64,000 bases of DNA from Palleronia pontilimi (GCF_016412875.1 NZ_JAEKPD010000001.1:372001-436000), one strand, 5' to 3'. Counted from the stretch's first letter, positions 6,996 to 16,594 are shown. Notes: generated from the letters alone by a model not told the origin. Translations and numbers: made by a program.

Positions 6996-9211
6996 TGCGT
7001 CAGCCCCGCACCGGCCGCGATGCCCACCAGGGTCAGCGAAAAGTCCGCGTTGCGGTCCATAAGCAGCGTCCGCTTCTCGCCGACCGGCAAGGTCTCAGCC
7101 GGGATTTCATCGGAAATCGCGAAATCCATGGTCATCCCCGGCATGCCGATTTCGGTCATCGGACCGTGGGTGATGTTGGCCCGACCGGCTTCGGCATCGA
7201 CGCTGTTGATCGTGCCCTCGACCTTCATGGGCGGGGTCGCCGCCTCGGCCGCGGTCAGCACCATCGTCATCCCGTCGGGCCGCGCGAAAGTCAGCGTCAT
7301 CTCGGCATCGGTGACAAGGCTGCCCGCATCCAGCGTTTCGGCCAGGGCGAAATCCATCGTCATGCCGGGCATGCCCGTCTCGGCGATGGGGCCGTGGCTG
7401 ATCGTGGCCATGCGATCGTCTGCGTTCACGGCGGTGATCTGGCCGGACACCACGATGGGAGGTGCCGCATCCTCGGTCGCCGGTGGCGTGCCGACTTCGG
7501 GCGCGGGCATCGCGTCACCGGTCGCCATGTCGGTCATCCCGTCCGCCCGCACCGCCACGATGACGAACATGCCATCGTCGCCCTTGGACAGATCGAATTG
7601 CACCGTCTGTCCGACCGGGGCCGTCTGCGGGTCGAAGCCCGCGACTGGCATATCCATCTCCATGGCGGGCCAGCCCAGTTCCGGGATCGGCTCGTGGCGC
7701 ATGGCCAGCTTGCCGTCCGGCGTCACGGCCTCGACCACGCCGGTCCCCGTGGCGGCGATGCCGTCATCCGCGCCCAGCTCGATCACGCCGAGCATCCCGT
7801 CGGCCCCGCGGGCGACCTTGAACGCCACGACCTGCCCTTCGGACAACCGGTCGAGCGCCACGTCGGCGCGCACCGGGAATTGCGAGGTCATGGCGGGCCA
7901 GTCCAGGCTGGCAAGGGCGTCGTGCCTGACCGTCGCCACGCGTTCCGTCCTGTCCAGCGCGACCAGTGTGCCGGTGCCCGAAGCCGGGGCGGCATCGGTC
8001 GGTGCCAAGCGCATCAGGCCCGCGGACAGTGCGCTTTCGCTGTCGATCAGGAACTGGGCCGACACCACGATTTCCTCGCCCGGGGCCAGGCCCTGGACGA
8101 CCTCGGTCCGCCCCCCTGCCCCGAACGTGTCACGCAGGCCGGTGGCGATCAGCCGCGGCTTGAACGTGCCTTCGCCGGTCTTCAGGATTACGCGCTCGGC
8201 GCGGCCGGTGCGGATGACGGCCTCGTTCGGGACCGTCACCGCCTCGCGCGTTTCGGTCGGGCTCAGGTCGACGCTGCCGAACATGTTCGGCTTCAGCAGC
8301 CCTTCGGCATTGTCAAAGCGCAACCGGACGGGCAGCGTCCGGGTTTCGGGATCGAGCTCGGGATAGACGTATTCGATCTGGCCCTCGAAGGTCTGGCCGT
8401 TCAGATGCTCGAAGCGGGCGATGGCGGTCATATCCTCGGACAGCCGTGCCATGTCGCGCTCGAACACGTCCACGATCAGCCAGACGCTGGAAAGATCGGT
8501 CACGGACAGGGCGCGCGTGTCGGGCTTCAGAAACATCCCGTCCGCGGCGTCCAGCGAGATCACGACACCATCGCGCGGCGCATAGACCCGCAGGTTCCGG
8601 GCGATCGTGCCCGTCTCGGCGATCTCGTCGATCTGCTGCTCGGACACGCCCTGGCTGCGCAGCTTGCCCCGCGCCAGGTCGATGATGCGTCGTTCCCCCG
8701 ACTCGATCGCCCGCACCAGGTCGAAGCTGGACGAGCCGATTTCGGCCGAGAACATCTCGAACAGCAGATCGCCTTTCGCGACGCGGTCGCCGATGGCGCG
8801 GACACTCAGCTCTTCGATCCAGCCTTCCACCCGCGTGTGAACGTGGCTGGTCAGGTGCTCGTCGTAGCCGACGAAGCCCACCGTCTCGATCCGCTCGGAA
8901 AGCGGGTCGATGCGGGCCAGCGCGGTGCGCACGCCGATGGCGTTGATCTCGGCCGCGGACAATTGGACCTCTGCCGGATCCCCCGACGGCTCGTCACCGG
9001 CATAGACCGGGATCAGGTCCATCCCCATGGGGGATTTGCCCGGCACGTCGCGTCGGAAGTTCGCATCCATGGGCGCGACCCAGTACAGGATCTCGGGCCC
9101 GGTTTCGGCATCCGAAACGGGGGTGTTCAGATAGTATCTTTCGCCGAAAATCCCGGCAGCGAGTCCCGCCCCAAGGGCCAGCAGACTCAGCGCTGTGTAG
9201 CGTCCACGCAT
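6992..9211 (-). CDS. cusB: CusB-type membrane fusion protein fused to four CusF-like domains
   Basis: A 739-residue periplasmic adaptor of a CusBA copper/silver pump. Order: N-terminal membrane anchor (about 5-22); a heavy-metal-binding segment near 42-70 whose usual cysteines are absent (YWVAPMD...SPMGMDLIPVY); the adaptor core (about 85-410); then about 330 residues holding four CusF-like repeats. Their signatures are DWPAMTSQF, GWPAMEMDM, GMPGMTMDF and GMPGMTMDF. Repeat 1 keeps Trp but has one Met changed; repeats 3 and 4 have Met in place of the Trp. E. coli CusB is about 407 residues with none of these. The ATG at 9211 follows GGAGG. Confidence 0.93.
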   Translation of the reverse strand: MRGRYTALSLLALGAGLAAGIFGERYYLNTPVSDAETGPEILYWVAPMDANFRRDVPGKSPMGMDLIPVYAGDEPSGDPAEVQLSAAEINAIGVRTALARIDPLSERIETVGFVGYDEHLTSHVHTRVEGWIEELSVRAIGDRVAKGDLLFEMFSAEIGSSSFDLVRAIESGERRIIDLARGKLRSQGVSEQQIDEIAETGTIARNLRVYAPRDGVVISLDAADGMFLKPDTRALSVTDLSSVWLIVDVFERDMARLSEDMTAIARFEHLNGQTFEGQIEYVYPELDPETRTLPVRLRFDNAEGLLKPNMFGSVDLSPTETREAVTVPNEAVIRTGRAERVILKTGEGTFKPRLIATGLRDTFGAGGRTEVVQGLAPGEEIVVSAQFLIDSESALSAGLMRLAPTDAAPASGTGTLVALDRTERVATVRHDALASLDWPAMTSQFPVRADVALDRLSEGQVVAFKVARGADGMLGVIELGADDGIAATGTGVVEAVTPDGKLAMRHEPIPELGWPAMEMDMPVAGFDPQTAPVGQTVQFDLSKGDDGMFVIVAVRADGMTDMATGDAMPAPEVGTPPATEDAAPPIVVSGQITAVNADDRMATISHGPIAETGMPGMTMDFALAETLDAGSLVTDAEMTLTFARPDGMTMVLTAAEAATPPMKVEGTINSVDAEAGRANITHGPMTEIGMPGMTMDFAISDEIPAETLPVGEKRTLLMDRNADFSLTLVGIAAGAGLTQ

Positions 9212-9300
9212 CGCAACCTCCGATCGGGCGCATCAGGGCCCGCATCAATCATCCTGGAAATCCGGGCACGCGTGTCGTTGCGGCCCGGGCGCATTCCGGA

Positions 9301-9717
9301 TCAGAGGTGTTTGGGTGGCCTGTCCTGCAGGTGAGGTTGCCGATCGCCCCAGGACGCGGCTTGCGTGATGTCGTAGATCAGCCCGGAATAATCCGGGTCG
9401 GACGCAAACGCCGCAACCGTCTTCATCGCGTGGCCGCAACACGACACCATCGCGCAGTCGGACGATGCCGCGGCGTCTTCCGATTGCGGGTCGAGCGGTG
9501 TCGCTTCGGATCCGGCCCGGTGATGCGACATGTGTCTGCCGTGATCCATGTGAGCCATGGCGTTTCCGGACATCGCAGGCGACGGGTCGGCGTGCATCGC
9601 GTGCTGAGCGGCCAGAACGGACGACGCCGAGTTCACGAGAACCAGACAGACCAAGACGGCCAACAGGGCAACCTGTTTGGCACGAAGGTCTCGAAGAAGG
9701 CGTTTCACGAAAGTCAC
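9301..9717 (-). CDS. Small His/Met/Cys-rich exported protein at the head of the copper cluster
   Basis: A 138-residue protein with no recognised family. A hydrophobic segment (about residues 16-38) is followed by a Met/His-rich stretch (HAMHAD, HMDHGRHMSHH) and a Cys cluster (DCAMVSCCGHA), suggesting periplasmic metal binding. The GTG at 9717 was preferred because TAGGTGG lies just upstream; a second in-frame GTG at 9726 is possible. It is the first gene of the copper cluster, 89 bp ahead of cusB. Calling it a small copper-responsive accessory protein is inference from composition and neighbours. Confidence 0.55.
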   Translation of the reverse strand: MTFVKRLLRDLRAKQVALLAVLVCLVLVNSASSVLAAQHAMHADPSPAMSGNAMAHMDHGRHMSHHRAGSEATPLDPQSEDAAASSDCAMVSCCGHAMKTVAAFASDPDYSGLIYDITQAASWGDRQPHLQDRPPKHL

Positions 9718-9724
9718 GCAATCC

Positions 9725-9768
9725 ACCTACCAAGCGAACCGTCAAACGCAAATGACATTCTTGTAGGT
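9725..9768. promoter_or_regulatory. Inverted repeat upstream of the copper cluster
   Basis: ACCTACCAAG and CTTGTAGGT form a near-perfect inverted repeat with a 25-bp centre, just ahead of the first gene of the copper cluster. It could be an operator for a copper-responsive regulator, but it matches no consensus I can name. Confidence 0.25.
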
Positions 9769-9839
9769 CGGATCCTGCGCGACGACACGGCGGCGCAAAT
9801 CGCGCCAGGCCAGGGTCGATGCAAAAGGCGATGCGATAG

Positions 9840-9915
9840 TGGTGCCGCTGAAGGGACTCGAACCCCCGACCCCATCATTACGAATGACGTGCTCTACCAG
9901 CTGAGCTACAGCGGC
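9840..9915 (-). tRNA. tRNA-Thr (CGT anticodon)
   Basis: A complete 76-nt cloverleaf can be read on the minus strand. The acceptor stem is GCCGCTG/CAGCGGC, the D-arm contains AGCTCAGCTGGTAGAGC, the anticodon loop is TTCGTAA (anticodon CGT, threonine ACG codons), and the T-loop is GGTTCGAGTCC with CCA encoded at the 3' end. The copper cluster begins just beyond its 3' end. Confidence 0.97.
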
Positions 9916-9965
9916 GTCCACCGGCGCGGTCCATAACAAGGATCTTGCGCCGGTGAAAGGGGCTA

Positions 9966-11582
9966 TCAGGCGCGTTTCGCGTTTTCGGCGTCGCGCTGGT
10001 CCTGGGGGACGATCACCTCGGCTTCCGGGACATTCGTCGGCATGTCGCGGCTGTCCTCGGACACGTGCGGCACGTCCCCTTTCGCGGTGTCGTCCAGTGT
10101 CGTGGCCGGTTTTCCTGACGTCGAAGCGTCCGGTCCATCCGCCTTGTCCGACGGGCTATGCACCAGCTCGGCCTCGGTCACGACGACCTCGTTGCGCTTG
10201 TCTTCCACCGACCCGACGATCAGCGGAAGCATCTCGGTCTGCGCGGGCATGGCGACGATGCCTTCCTTGGGCACGGTCCAGGACAGCGTGTCGAAGGCAC
10301 CGCAATTGCCGCAGATCGGCTCCCACTCGGAATGGACGGTGTGGCAGTTGTCGCAGACCCATTGCGGACCACGCGGCACGCTGACCGCCTTGGTCAGCCA
10401 ACCACGGACGACCGCGTCGTCGGCGCCCTCACCCCGTTCGATGGCGGCCATGATCGTGACCGAACGCGCGGTGGGATCGTTGGTCGCCAGGTCGCCCAGC
10501 GCCCGTCGGGCGGCGGGGAAATCCTCGTTCGCGATATGCAGCTCGGCCAGGAGCATCTTCGTCTCGGGATGGTCGGGCTTGATCCGGGTCAGCGTGGTGA
10601 AGCGGCGCAGACGCTGTTCGGGCGTCTCGTCCGGCGCGATGTCGGCGAAGGCGGCGGCCAGGTCGGGATGCGGCTGCGCTTCCCAGGCCTTCTTAAGCAC
10701 GCGCGTGGCGTAACGGGTCTGGTTGTTCTTGGTGTAGCCGCGCGCGGCCATGACCGCGGCCGGGATCAGGTCCGGCGACAGGCGGTTCGCCTCGATCGCG
10801 TTTTCGCGGGTGCGGATGTCGCTGTCTTCGTGCAGCAGATCCTTGGCTTCCGACAGCGCCAGCACCGCGTCGCGGCGCTTGTGCACGTCGCGCGGCAGGG
10901 TGCCGTATTTCAGCTTGGCGCCCAGGGTGCGGCGCGCGCCCTTCCAGTCGTGCTTGCCCGCCTGCAGGCGCAGCAGGGTGTCCTGCGTCTCGCCATGCTT
11001 GGGCTTCAGCGCGAAGGCCTTTTCAGCCAGCGCCAGCGCCGTGTCGGTGTCGCCGTCCTCGAGCTTCTGCTTCATCAAGCCACGCACGCCCACGAAGCGG
11101 GTGCGGTCATCGCTGAGCAGATCCTTGTAGACCCGCTCGGCGGTCTTGCGATCCCCGGTCATCTCGGCACCTTGGGCCACGAGCAGGTTGGTGAGTTCGG
11201 GGCGGTCCAGGTATTTCTGCGCTTTCTGCGCATTGGCCTGGGCTTCCTTGCCCTCGCCCGACGCCAAGGCCAGCAGCGCATCGGCGAGCGCGTTCAGACC
11301 CTTCTTTTCGCGGTTGCGCGAAAAGTGGCGGCTGATGGCGGTTTCATCGCCGTTCAGGAACCGGACAAGCGCCACGAAAAGACCCAGCAGTTTCAGCAGG
11401 ATCCAGACCGCGACCAGCAGCAGCACCGCCGCCACGGCGGTTTGCAACGGGCCCAGCGTGAACTCGGTATTGGCGAAAGCCACGCGGATCGTTCCGTCGG
11501 CGTTGAGCAGCTGCCCCGCGCCCCATGTCAGGAATGCAACCGCGCAGAAGAAAAGAACGACCTTGATGAGGGACCACAGCAT
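9966..11582 (-). CDS. hemY: HemY-type TPR membrane protein with C-terminal zinc ribbon
   Basis: A 538-residue inner-membrane protein with two N-terminal transmembrane helices (about 5-22 and 45-68) of the HemY N-terminal family, then TPR-like helical repeats. A zinc-ribbon follows with paired cysteines at about C410/C413 and C424/C427 (WVCDNC...PICGNC), then a low-complexity acidic tail. The family is linked to late heme synthesis by gene neighbourhood; the biochemical role is unsettled, and it is not the Bacillus HemY oxidase. It is the last gene of a hemD-mitofilin-hemY cluster, 12 bp after the mitofilin gene. Confidence 0.88.
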   Translation of the reverse strand: MLWSLIKVVLFFCAVAFLTWGAGQLLNADGTIRVAFANTEFTLGPLQTAVAAVLLLVAVWILLKLLGLFVALVRFLNGDETAISRHFSRNREKKGLNALADALLALASGEGKEAQANAQKAQKYLDRPELTNLLVAQGAEMTGDRKTAERVYKDLLSDDRTRFVGVRGLMKQKLEDGDTDTALALAEKAFALKPKHGETQDTLLRLQAGKHDWKGARRTLGAKLKYGTLPRDVHKRRDAVLALSEAKDLLHEDSDIRTRENAIEANRLSPDLIPAAVMAARGYTKNNQTRYATRVLKKAWEAQPHPDLAAAFADIAPDETPEQRLRRFTTLTRIKPDHPETKMLLAELHIANEDFPAARRALGDLATNDPTARSVTIMAAIERGEGADDAVVRGWLTKAVSVPRGPQWVCDNCHTVHSEWEPICGNCGAFDTLSWTVPKEGIVAMPAQTEMLPLIVGSVEDKRNEVVVTEAELVHSPSDKADGPDASTSGKPATTLDDTAKGDVPHVSEDSRDMPTNVPEAEVIVPQDQRDAENAKRA

Positions 11583-11594
11583 ACCGGAACGTCC

Positions 11595-12755
11595 TTAATT
11601 GCTTGTCGTTGAAGTGGCGAGATCGGCAAGTGCGGCGCGGGCGTCGACGCGCGCCTGGGCGCGTGAGATCCAGCCGGACATCGCGTCGCGGCCTTCCTGC
11701 GGCAATCCGTCGAGTTCGGACAGCGCGGCCTGCAAGTCGCCCTCGCGCAGGCGGGCCTCGGCGCGCGACAGCACCGCGTCGGGGCCGGTGCCTTCCTGTT
11801 CGTCCAGCGCCCGCGCGCCGGTCTGCGATTTCAGGAAGGCTCCGACGCGATCGAGCGCGCCCCCGCCCGCCGTCACCTGAAGCGACGCGTCCAGGGCCGC
11901 GCGTGCCGCGTCCGGAAAGTCGTTCTGCAACGCGACCAGCGTCGCGACCCCGTCGGCGGCCGGTTCGACCAGAGCCGGGGGCAATTCCTGCCCCGACGCC
12001 TCGGTATAGGCGCCGACGGCGTCGGAATAAGCCTCGCCCGCCTCGATGGCGGCGCGGATCTCGCTCAGGGCGGCCTGCGCCGAGATGCGGCGCGTTTCCG
12101 CTTCGGCGGCCGCTTGGGCCTGGGCGATGGCGTCCGATTGCGAGTCGAGCCGGGCGCCCAGATCCGCCAGCTGCTGCTGAAGCGCCGCGACCTGTTCGCC
12201 GCTGCTCATCTGGTCGATCCGCTGCGACAGCTCGTCGATACGGGCCTGGAAGGTGGCCTGCAGGCTGTCGGTGTTCTGCGACAGCTCGGCGATTACCGCC
12301 GGATCGAAAGCCGGAGCGCCGTCATCGGTCCCATCGGCTTCGGCCAGGCTGGCGATCCCGGCCTCGACACCGCCGATCCGCTCGTTCAGCGAATCGATGT
12401 TCCCGGCCAGCGAGCCGAAGTTGTTCTGCAATTCGCTGAGCCCCGCATCCGACGCTTCCAGCCGCGCCGTCATCTCGTCCGGGGCGCCCAGCAGGCTTTC
12501 GATCTGGTCGAGGCGCGCTTCCTGCGAAGCGACCACCTGGGTCAGCTCGTCTTGCGAAGCGACCACTTGCACCAGCTCGTCCTGCGCGCCGTCATCGGTG
12601 CCAAACAACGAGAACTCGCCGTAATAGGCTGCGACATACCCGATCGCAGCCGCAAGAAAACCGCCAAGGATAAGGGTCAGAAACGAGGGGCCGTCGCCCG
12701 GCGCGCTGTTCGATCCAGAGGTCTCGGCCGTATCGGATGTGTCAGTCGTCGCCAC
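11595..12755 (-). CDS. Mitofilin-family (COG4223) inner-membrane coiled-coil protein
   Basis: A 386-residue protein with a Ser/Pro-rich cytoplasmic start, one transmembrane helix near residues 25-47, a long Gln/Ala/Leu-rich coiled-coil (about 60-220) and a conserved helical C-terminal domain. This is the alphaproteobacterial relative of mitochondrial Mic60, thought to shape or organise the envelope. The segment around residues 58-75 holds a short duplication (QVVASQDELTQVVASQ), visible in the DNA near 12522-12576. It lies between hemD and hemY, the order usual in this group. Confidence 0.85.
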   Translation of the reverse strand: MATTDTSDTAETSGSNSAPGDGPSFLTLILGGFLAAAIGYVAAYYGEFSLFGTDDGAQDELVQVVASQDELTQVVASQEARLDQIESLLGAPDEMTARLEASDAGLSELQNNFGSLAGNIDSLNERIGGVEAGIASLAEADGTDDGAPAFDPAVIAELSQNTDSLQATFQARIDELSQRIDQMSSGEQVAALQQQLADLGARLDSQSDAIAQAQAAAEAETRRISAQAALSEIRAAIEAGEAYSDAVGAYTEASGQELPPALVEPAADGVATLVALQNDFPDAARAALDASLQVTAGGGALDRVGAFLKSQTGARALDEQEGTGPDAVLSRAEARLREGDLQAALSELDGLPQEGRDAMSGWISRAQARVDARAALADLATSTTSN

Positions 12756-12821
12756 CTGCGTCCCACCTTTGTCCTGCCCAAGAAGGGGCTGTTGTGTTCA
12801 TTGTTCAAGCCACAAAGGACC

Positions 12822-13514
12822 TTAACGTTCCCCGTCCGGCGCAACAAGGGCACCGATCCGGGCAATCATCCCGGCCGCATTCGGCACCTGTGCAATATGG
12901 AGCGGACCCGGCAATGGCCAAGCCTCGGCCACCGCCTTGCTGATCGCGATGACGGTGGGACGGGCCCGCGCGGGGTCGAGTTGCCCTGCGACCAGCCGCG
13001 CCGAGCGGGGGCTGTAAAGCGGCAACAGGCAGCTCTGTTCGGTCAGCATCCGCCGCGCCGCTTCGGTCAGGGGCTGGTCCAGCTGGTCATAGACGACGCG
13101 ATCGGCGGCGGCGCGACCGGCCTGCCGCGGGGCCAGCGTCAGATCGAACGTCACATGGCGTCCGCGCAGGTGCAGAAGCGGGCCCGTCGTGCGGCGCAGC
13201 AGGAAGTCCACCAGCCCCGCCGCGTCGCCCGGTCCCACGTCGCACGCGAAGCCGCGCAGGCGTGCAGAACGCGCGGTGGCGTCCCCGACAGCGACGGCGG
13301 GCCGGTCCGCCAGGCCAAGCGCCGTGGCCCGCAAGACGGCGTGGCGGGACGTGAAGACCAAGGTGCCTTCGGGAAGGTCGCCGGGGGCGACGGGCACGAT
13401 CCGCAACACGGGTGAAAACAGGATCGGCCCCGCAAAACCGGCGGCACGCACCGTGCGCGCGGTGTCATGCGCGGCATCCAGCGGACGCGTCAGGACCAGG
13501 GCTGGATGGGCGAT
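12822..13514 (-). CDS. hemD: Uroporphyrinogen-III synthase, no canonical start codon
   Basis: This enzyme closes hydroxymethylbilane with inversion of ring D to give uroporphyrinogen III for heme. The frame encodes the family's N-terminal LVLTRP strand, the VFTSRHAV segment and a VGDATA-like motif. No ATG, GTG or TTG lies between the upstream in-frame stop and the LTRP motif. The best candidate is an ATC at 13514 behind AGCAGGTG, giving [11 protein letters not shown] and about 230 residues, a normal length. A GTG at 13451 would give 209 residues but cut off the LTRP strand. Either ATC (or the CTG at 13499) is used, or an ATG has mutated. hemC is not adjacent. Confidence 0.75.
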   Translation of the reverse strand: MAHPALVLTRPLDAAHDTARTVRAAGFAGPILFSPVLRIVPVAPGDLPEGTLVFTSRHAVLRATALGLADRPAVAVGDATARSARLRGFACDVGPGDAAGLVDFLLRRTTGPLLHLRGRHVTFDLTLAPRQAGRAAADRVVYDQLDQPLTEAARRMLTEQSCLLPLYSPRSARLVAGQLDPARARPTVIAISKAVAEAWPLPGPLHIAQVPNAAGMIARIGALVAPDGER

Positions 13515-13589
13515 GGCGACACCTGCTGGCGATGGACGGGCTTGCGCTCAAGTGCTACGCGGCGTGTCGACCAGACGCAACAGGACCGC

Positions 13590-14665
13590 ATGACCCCCCG
13601 AACGACCATCCTGGGCATAGAAAGCAGCTGCGACGATACCGGCGCCGCGCTGGTGCGCGTGTGCGCGGATGGGCGGGGCGAAATCCTGTCGAACGTGGTG
13701 TCCAGCCAGACCGAGCTTCACCGCGATTTCGGCGGAGTCGTGCCTGAAATCGCGGCGCGGGCCCATGTGGAAAAGCTCGACTTAAGTGTCGAAAAGGCGA
13801 TGTCGGACGCCGGTCTTGCGCCGCAAGACCTGGCCGCGATCGCGGTGACGGCCGGGCCCGGCCTGATCGGCGGATTGATGGCCGGTGTCAGTTTCGCCAA
13901 GGCGCTCGCCGTGGCCTGGGACGTGCCGATCCTCGGCATCAATCACCTGGCGGGCCACGCGCTGACCCCGCGCCTGACCGACGCGGTGTCTTTCCCCTAC
14001 CTGATGCTGCTGGTGTCGGGGGGACATTGCCAGTTCCTGCGCGTCGAGGGTCCGACCCGCTTCACGCGGCTGGGCGGCACCATCGACGACGCCCCGGGCG
14101 AGGCCTTCGACAAGATCGCCAAGGCGCTTGCCCTTCCGCAGCCCGGCGGCCCGCAGGTTGAAGCCGGGGCGCGCGACGGGCAGGCAACGATCCCCCTGCC
14201 CCGGCCGCTGCTGGACCGCGCGGGATGCGACATGTCCTTCTCGGGCCTGAAGACCGCCGTGCTGCGCGCCCGCGACGCCGCGCTGGTGGATGGCGCGCTG
14301 CCCCGCACGGTGCGGGCCGACCTGTGCGCGTCGTTCCAGGCGGCGGTGGCCGACATCCTGGCGCGCAAGTCGCAGGCGGCGCTGGACATGGCGGGCGACG
14401 TGACCGCCTTTGCCGTGGCGGGCGGGGTCGCGGCGAACGGTGCGATCCGCGCGGCGCTGAGCGATCTGGCGCAGGCTCGGAACCTGCCCTTCGTCGCGCC
14501 GCCGCTGGCGCTCTGCACCGACAACGCCGCGATGATCGCCTGGGCCGGGATCGAGCGGTTCAGGCTTGGCCAGAGCGACGGGCCGGATCTGGGCGCGCGC
14601 CCGCGCTGGCCGCTGGATCAGGACGCGGCCCCGATGCTGGGTAGTGGCAAAAGGGGAGCGAAAGC

Positions 14666-14669
<4 letters not shown>
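13590..14669 (+). CDS. tsaD: tRNA N6-threonylcarbamoyladenosine transferase TsaD
   Basis: A 359-residue ASKHA-fold enzyme that transfers the threonylcarbamoyl group to A37 of ANN-decoding tRNAs, working with TsaB and TsaE in the cytoplasm. The start [13 protein letters not shown] and the metal-binding HLAGH at His119/His123 are diagnostic. The ATG at 13590 fits the family N terminus; a longer frame upstream is out of family. It diverges from hemD across about 75 bp and its stop overlaps the next gene by 4 bp. A tsaE gene lies at 27.4 kb; tsaB is not in the window. Confidence 0.96.
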
Positions 14670-15075
<406 letters not shown>

Positions 15076-15088
<13 letters not shown>

Positions 15089-16152
15089 TCGGCGGTATCG
15101 CCGTCGTCGTCATCCTGCTGCTCGCCATCGGTCGCGGCGTCGTCATCCTGCTGGTCGGCATCGGTCGCGGCGTCGTCATCCTGTTGCAGCACCTTCAGCG
15201 CGTCGGGCTTCAGAAGCCACAGGCCCAGCACCCCGAGCGCGCCCAGCGCGAAGGTCATCACCGCCGCCGCCGCCATGGTATAAAGGCGCTCGAAGGCAAG
15301 CGTGCTGATGTCGGACACGAGTGCGAGAACCTCGAGCACCGATACGGTCAGGCACGCGGTGAAGACCGTGTAGTTCCACGGCAGCGTGCGGAAGGACAGC
15401 GCCAGCGACACCGCGCCCAGGGTGATCAGCAGCCACGTATCCTCGCTTATCCACGCGAAGCCGATGGCCACGGCAGTGCCCAGTATCGTGCCGACCGTCC
15501 GCTTTACCGTGCGCTTGAACAAGCGTCCATGCGGCGGAATGCACAGCACCACGAACGTCAGGGGAAACCAGAACCCGTGTTCGCCGAAAAAACGTCCGCC
15601 CACGAAGACCGATGCGGCCAGCCCGAAGGCGAAGAGCGAGCCGAAGATCAGCGCGTATTCGTCGCTTTCGCGATCCTCGTCCCCGCTGGTGCGGGTCTGG
15701 TCGAACCAGGCGGCCACCAGCAGCGACCAGATCATCGCCAGGATGAAGATGGCGAAAAGCATCGGCTTTTCGTCGGCGGGCAGGATCGGCGACGTGAACA
15801 CGGTCCAGGTGATCAGCGCCCGCAGGCACGGACGGGCCATGCCGGACTTGCCGCAGATGCCGGTGATGATCCCCAGGCAGGGCGCGACGATCAGCGCCAT
15901 GTCCGGGTCGCCCAGCGCCAGAAGGCCCGCCATCCCCATGACCAGCGTGACCACGGACGAGTTCAGAACGCCCGCGTCCTTGGCGGCAAGGTATGCGGGC
16001 AAGGCGGCGATGAAGGCGACCGCGCCCATGCGGCCGTAGATCAGCACGGCGATCACCGGGGGCAAGGCGACGGCCAGCATGGTGATGGCGACGGTACGCC
16101 AGTCCATGGGGTTGCCGTCTTCGAACAGCCAATCGAATGGTTTGCTGGACAT
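15076..16152 (-). CDS. FUSC-like inner-membrane protein with acidic repeat tail
   Basis: A 358-residue integral membrane protein with about ten hydrophobic helices in two blocks separated by a charged cytoplasmic loop (about 168-182), resembling FUSC/aromatic-acid exporter-like proteins. The second block contains an IPPHGRLFKRTVKRTVGT segment, similar to the conserved loop of FUSC domains. The last 30 or so residues are an acidic tail of an 11-residue unit (QQDDDAATD plus two) in two full copies and a partial third. Substrate unknown. The gene ends inside the end of the EVE gene on the other strand. Confidence 0.65.
15106..15188 (+). repeat. 33-bp tandem repeat in the 3' end of the FUSC-like gene
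   Basis: Two 33-bp copies (15106-15138 and 15139-15171) and a partial third copy begin with GTCGTCATCCTG. They encode the acidic QQDDDAATD tail on the minus strand. The copies differ at only a few bases, so copy number could vary by slippage. Confidence 0.8.
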
Positions 16153-16252
16153 GCCGTCTCCGCCTGCGCTGCTTGGTAACTAGCGCGCCGTTCTGCGGCT
16201 TAAAGCGGGATGCGCCCGGCGATCATCTCACCGAGCGTCACGGAGGTCAGGA

Positions 16253-16594
16253 TCAGCCGTAGGCCGATTCCTTGCTGAAATGCTTGGTCAGCATGTAATA
16301 GACCACGGCACGATACTTGTTGCGGTTCTCGCGGCCGTAGATGCGGATCACTTCCTGGATGCCGCCCATCAGGCTTTCGCTGTCCGGCAGGCCCAGCTTC
16401 TTCATCAGGAAGTTTTCCTTGATGCGGTTCAGCTCTTCGGTGTCGGACGCGGCCACGGTGGACGCGTCGTCGTTGTAGATCGCCGGTCCGCAGCCGATCG
16501 TGACTTTGCGCAGCAGGTCCATGTCAGGCTCCATGCCGCACTTTTCGCGAAGATCCTTGGCGTATTTCTCGATCAGTTCGTCTCGTTTTCCCAC
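16253..16594 (-). CDS. DUF2853 family protein
   Basis: A 113-residue cytoplasmic protein matching the DUF2853 family by its start GKRDELIEKYAKDL and its tail KYRAVVYYMLTKHF. The function is unknown. The GTG at 16594 is chosen because GGGGAGGGA precedes it and it matches the family N terminus; a longer frame reaching 16675 adds residues unlike the family. It stands alone between the FUSC-like gene and the stress-protein remnant, with about 100 bp of featureless sequence downstream. Confidence 0.85.
   Translation of the reverse strand: MGKRDELIEKYAKDLREKCGMEPDMDLLRKVTIGCGPAIYNDDASTVAASDTEELNRIKENFLMKKLGLPDSESLMGGIQEVIRIYGRENRNKYRAVVYYMLTKHFSKESAYG

Noticed and set aside
3777-9334. Plus-strand frames of 600-900 codons opposite cusA and cusB
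   Set aside because: They mirror the RND pump and adaptor genes, whose motifs are unmistakable on the minus strand.
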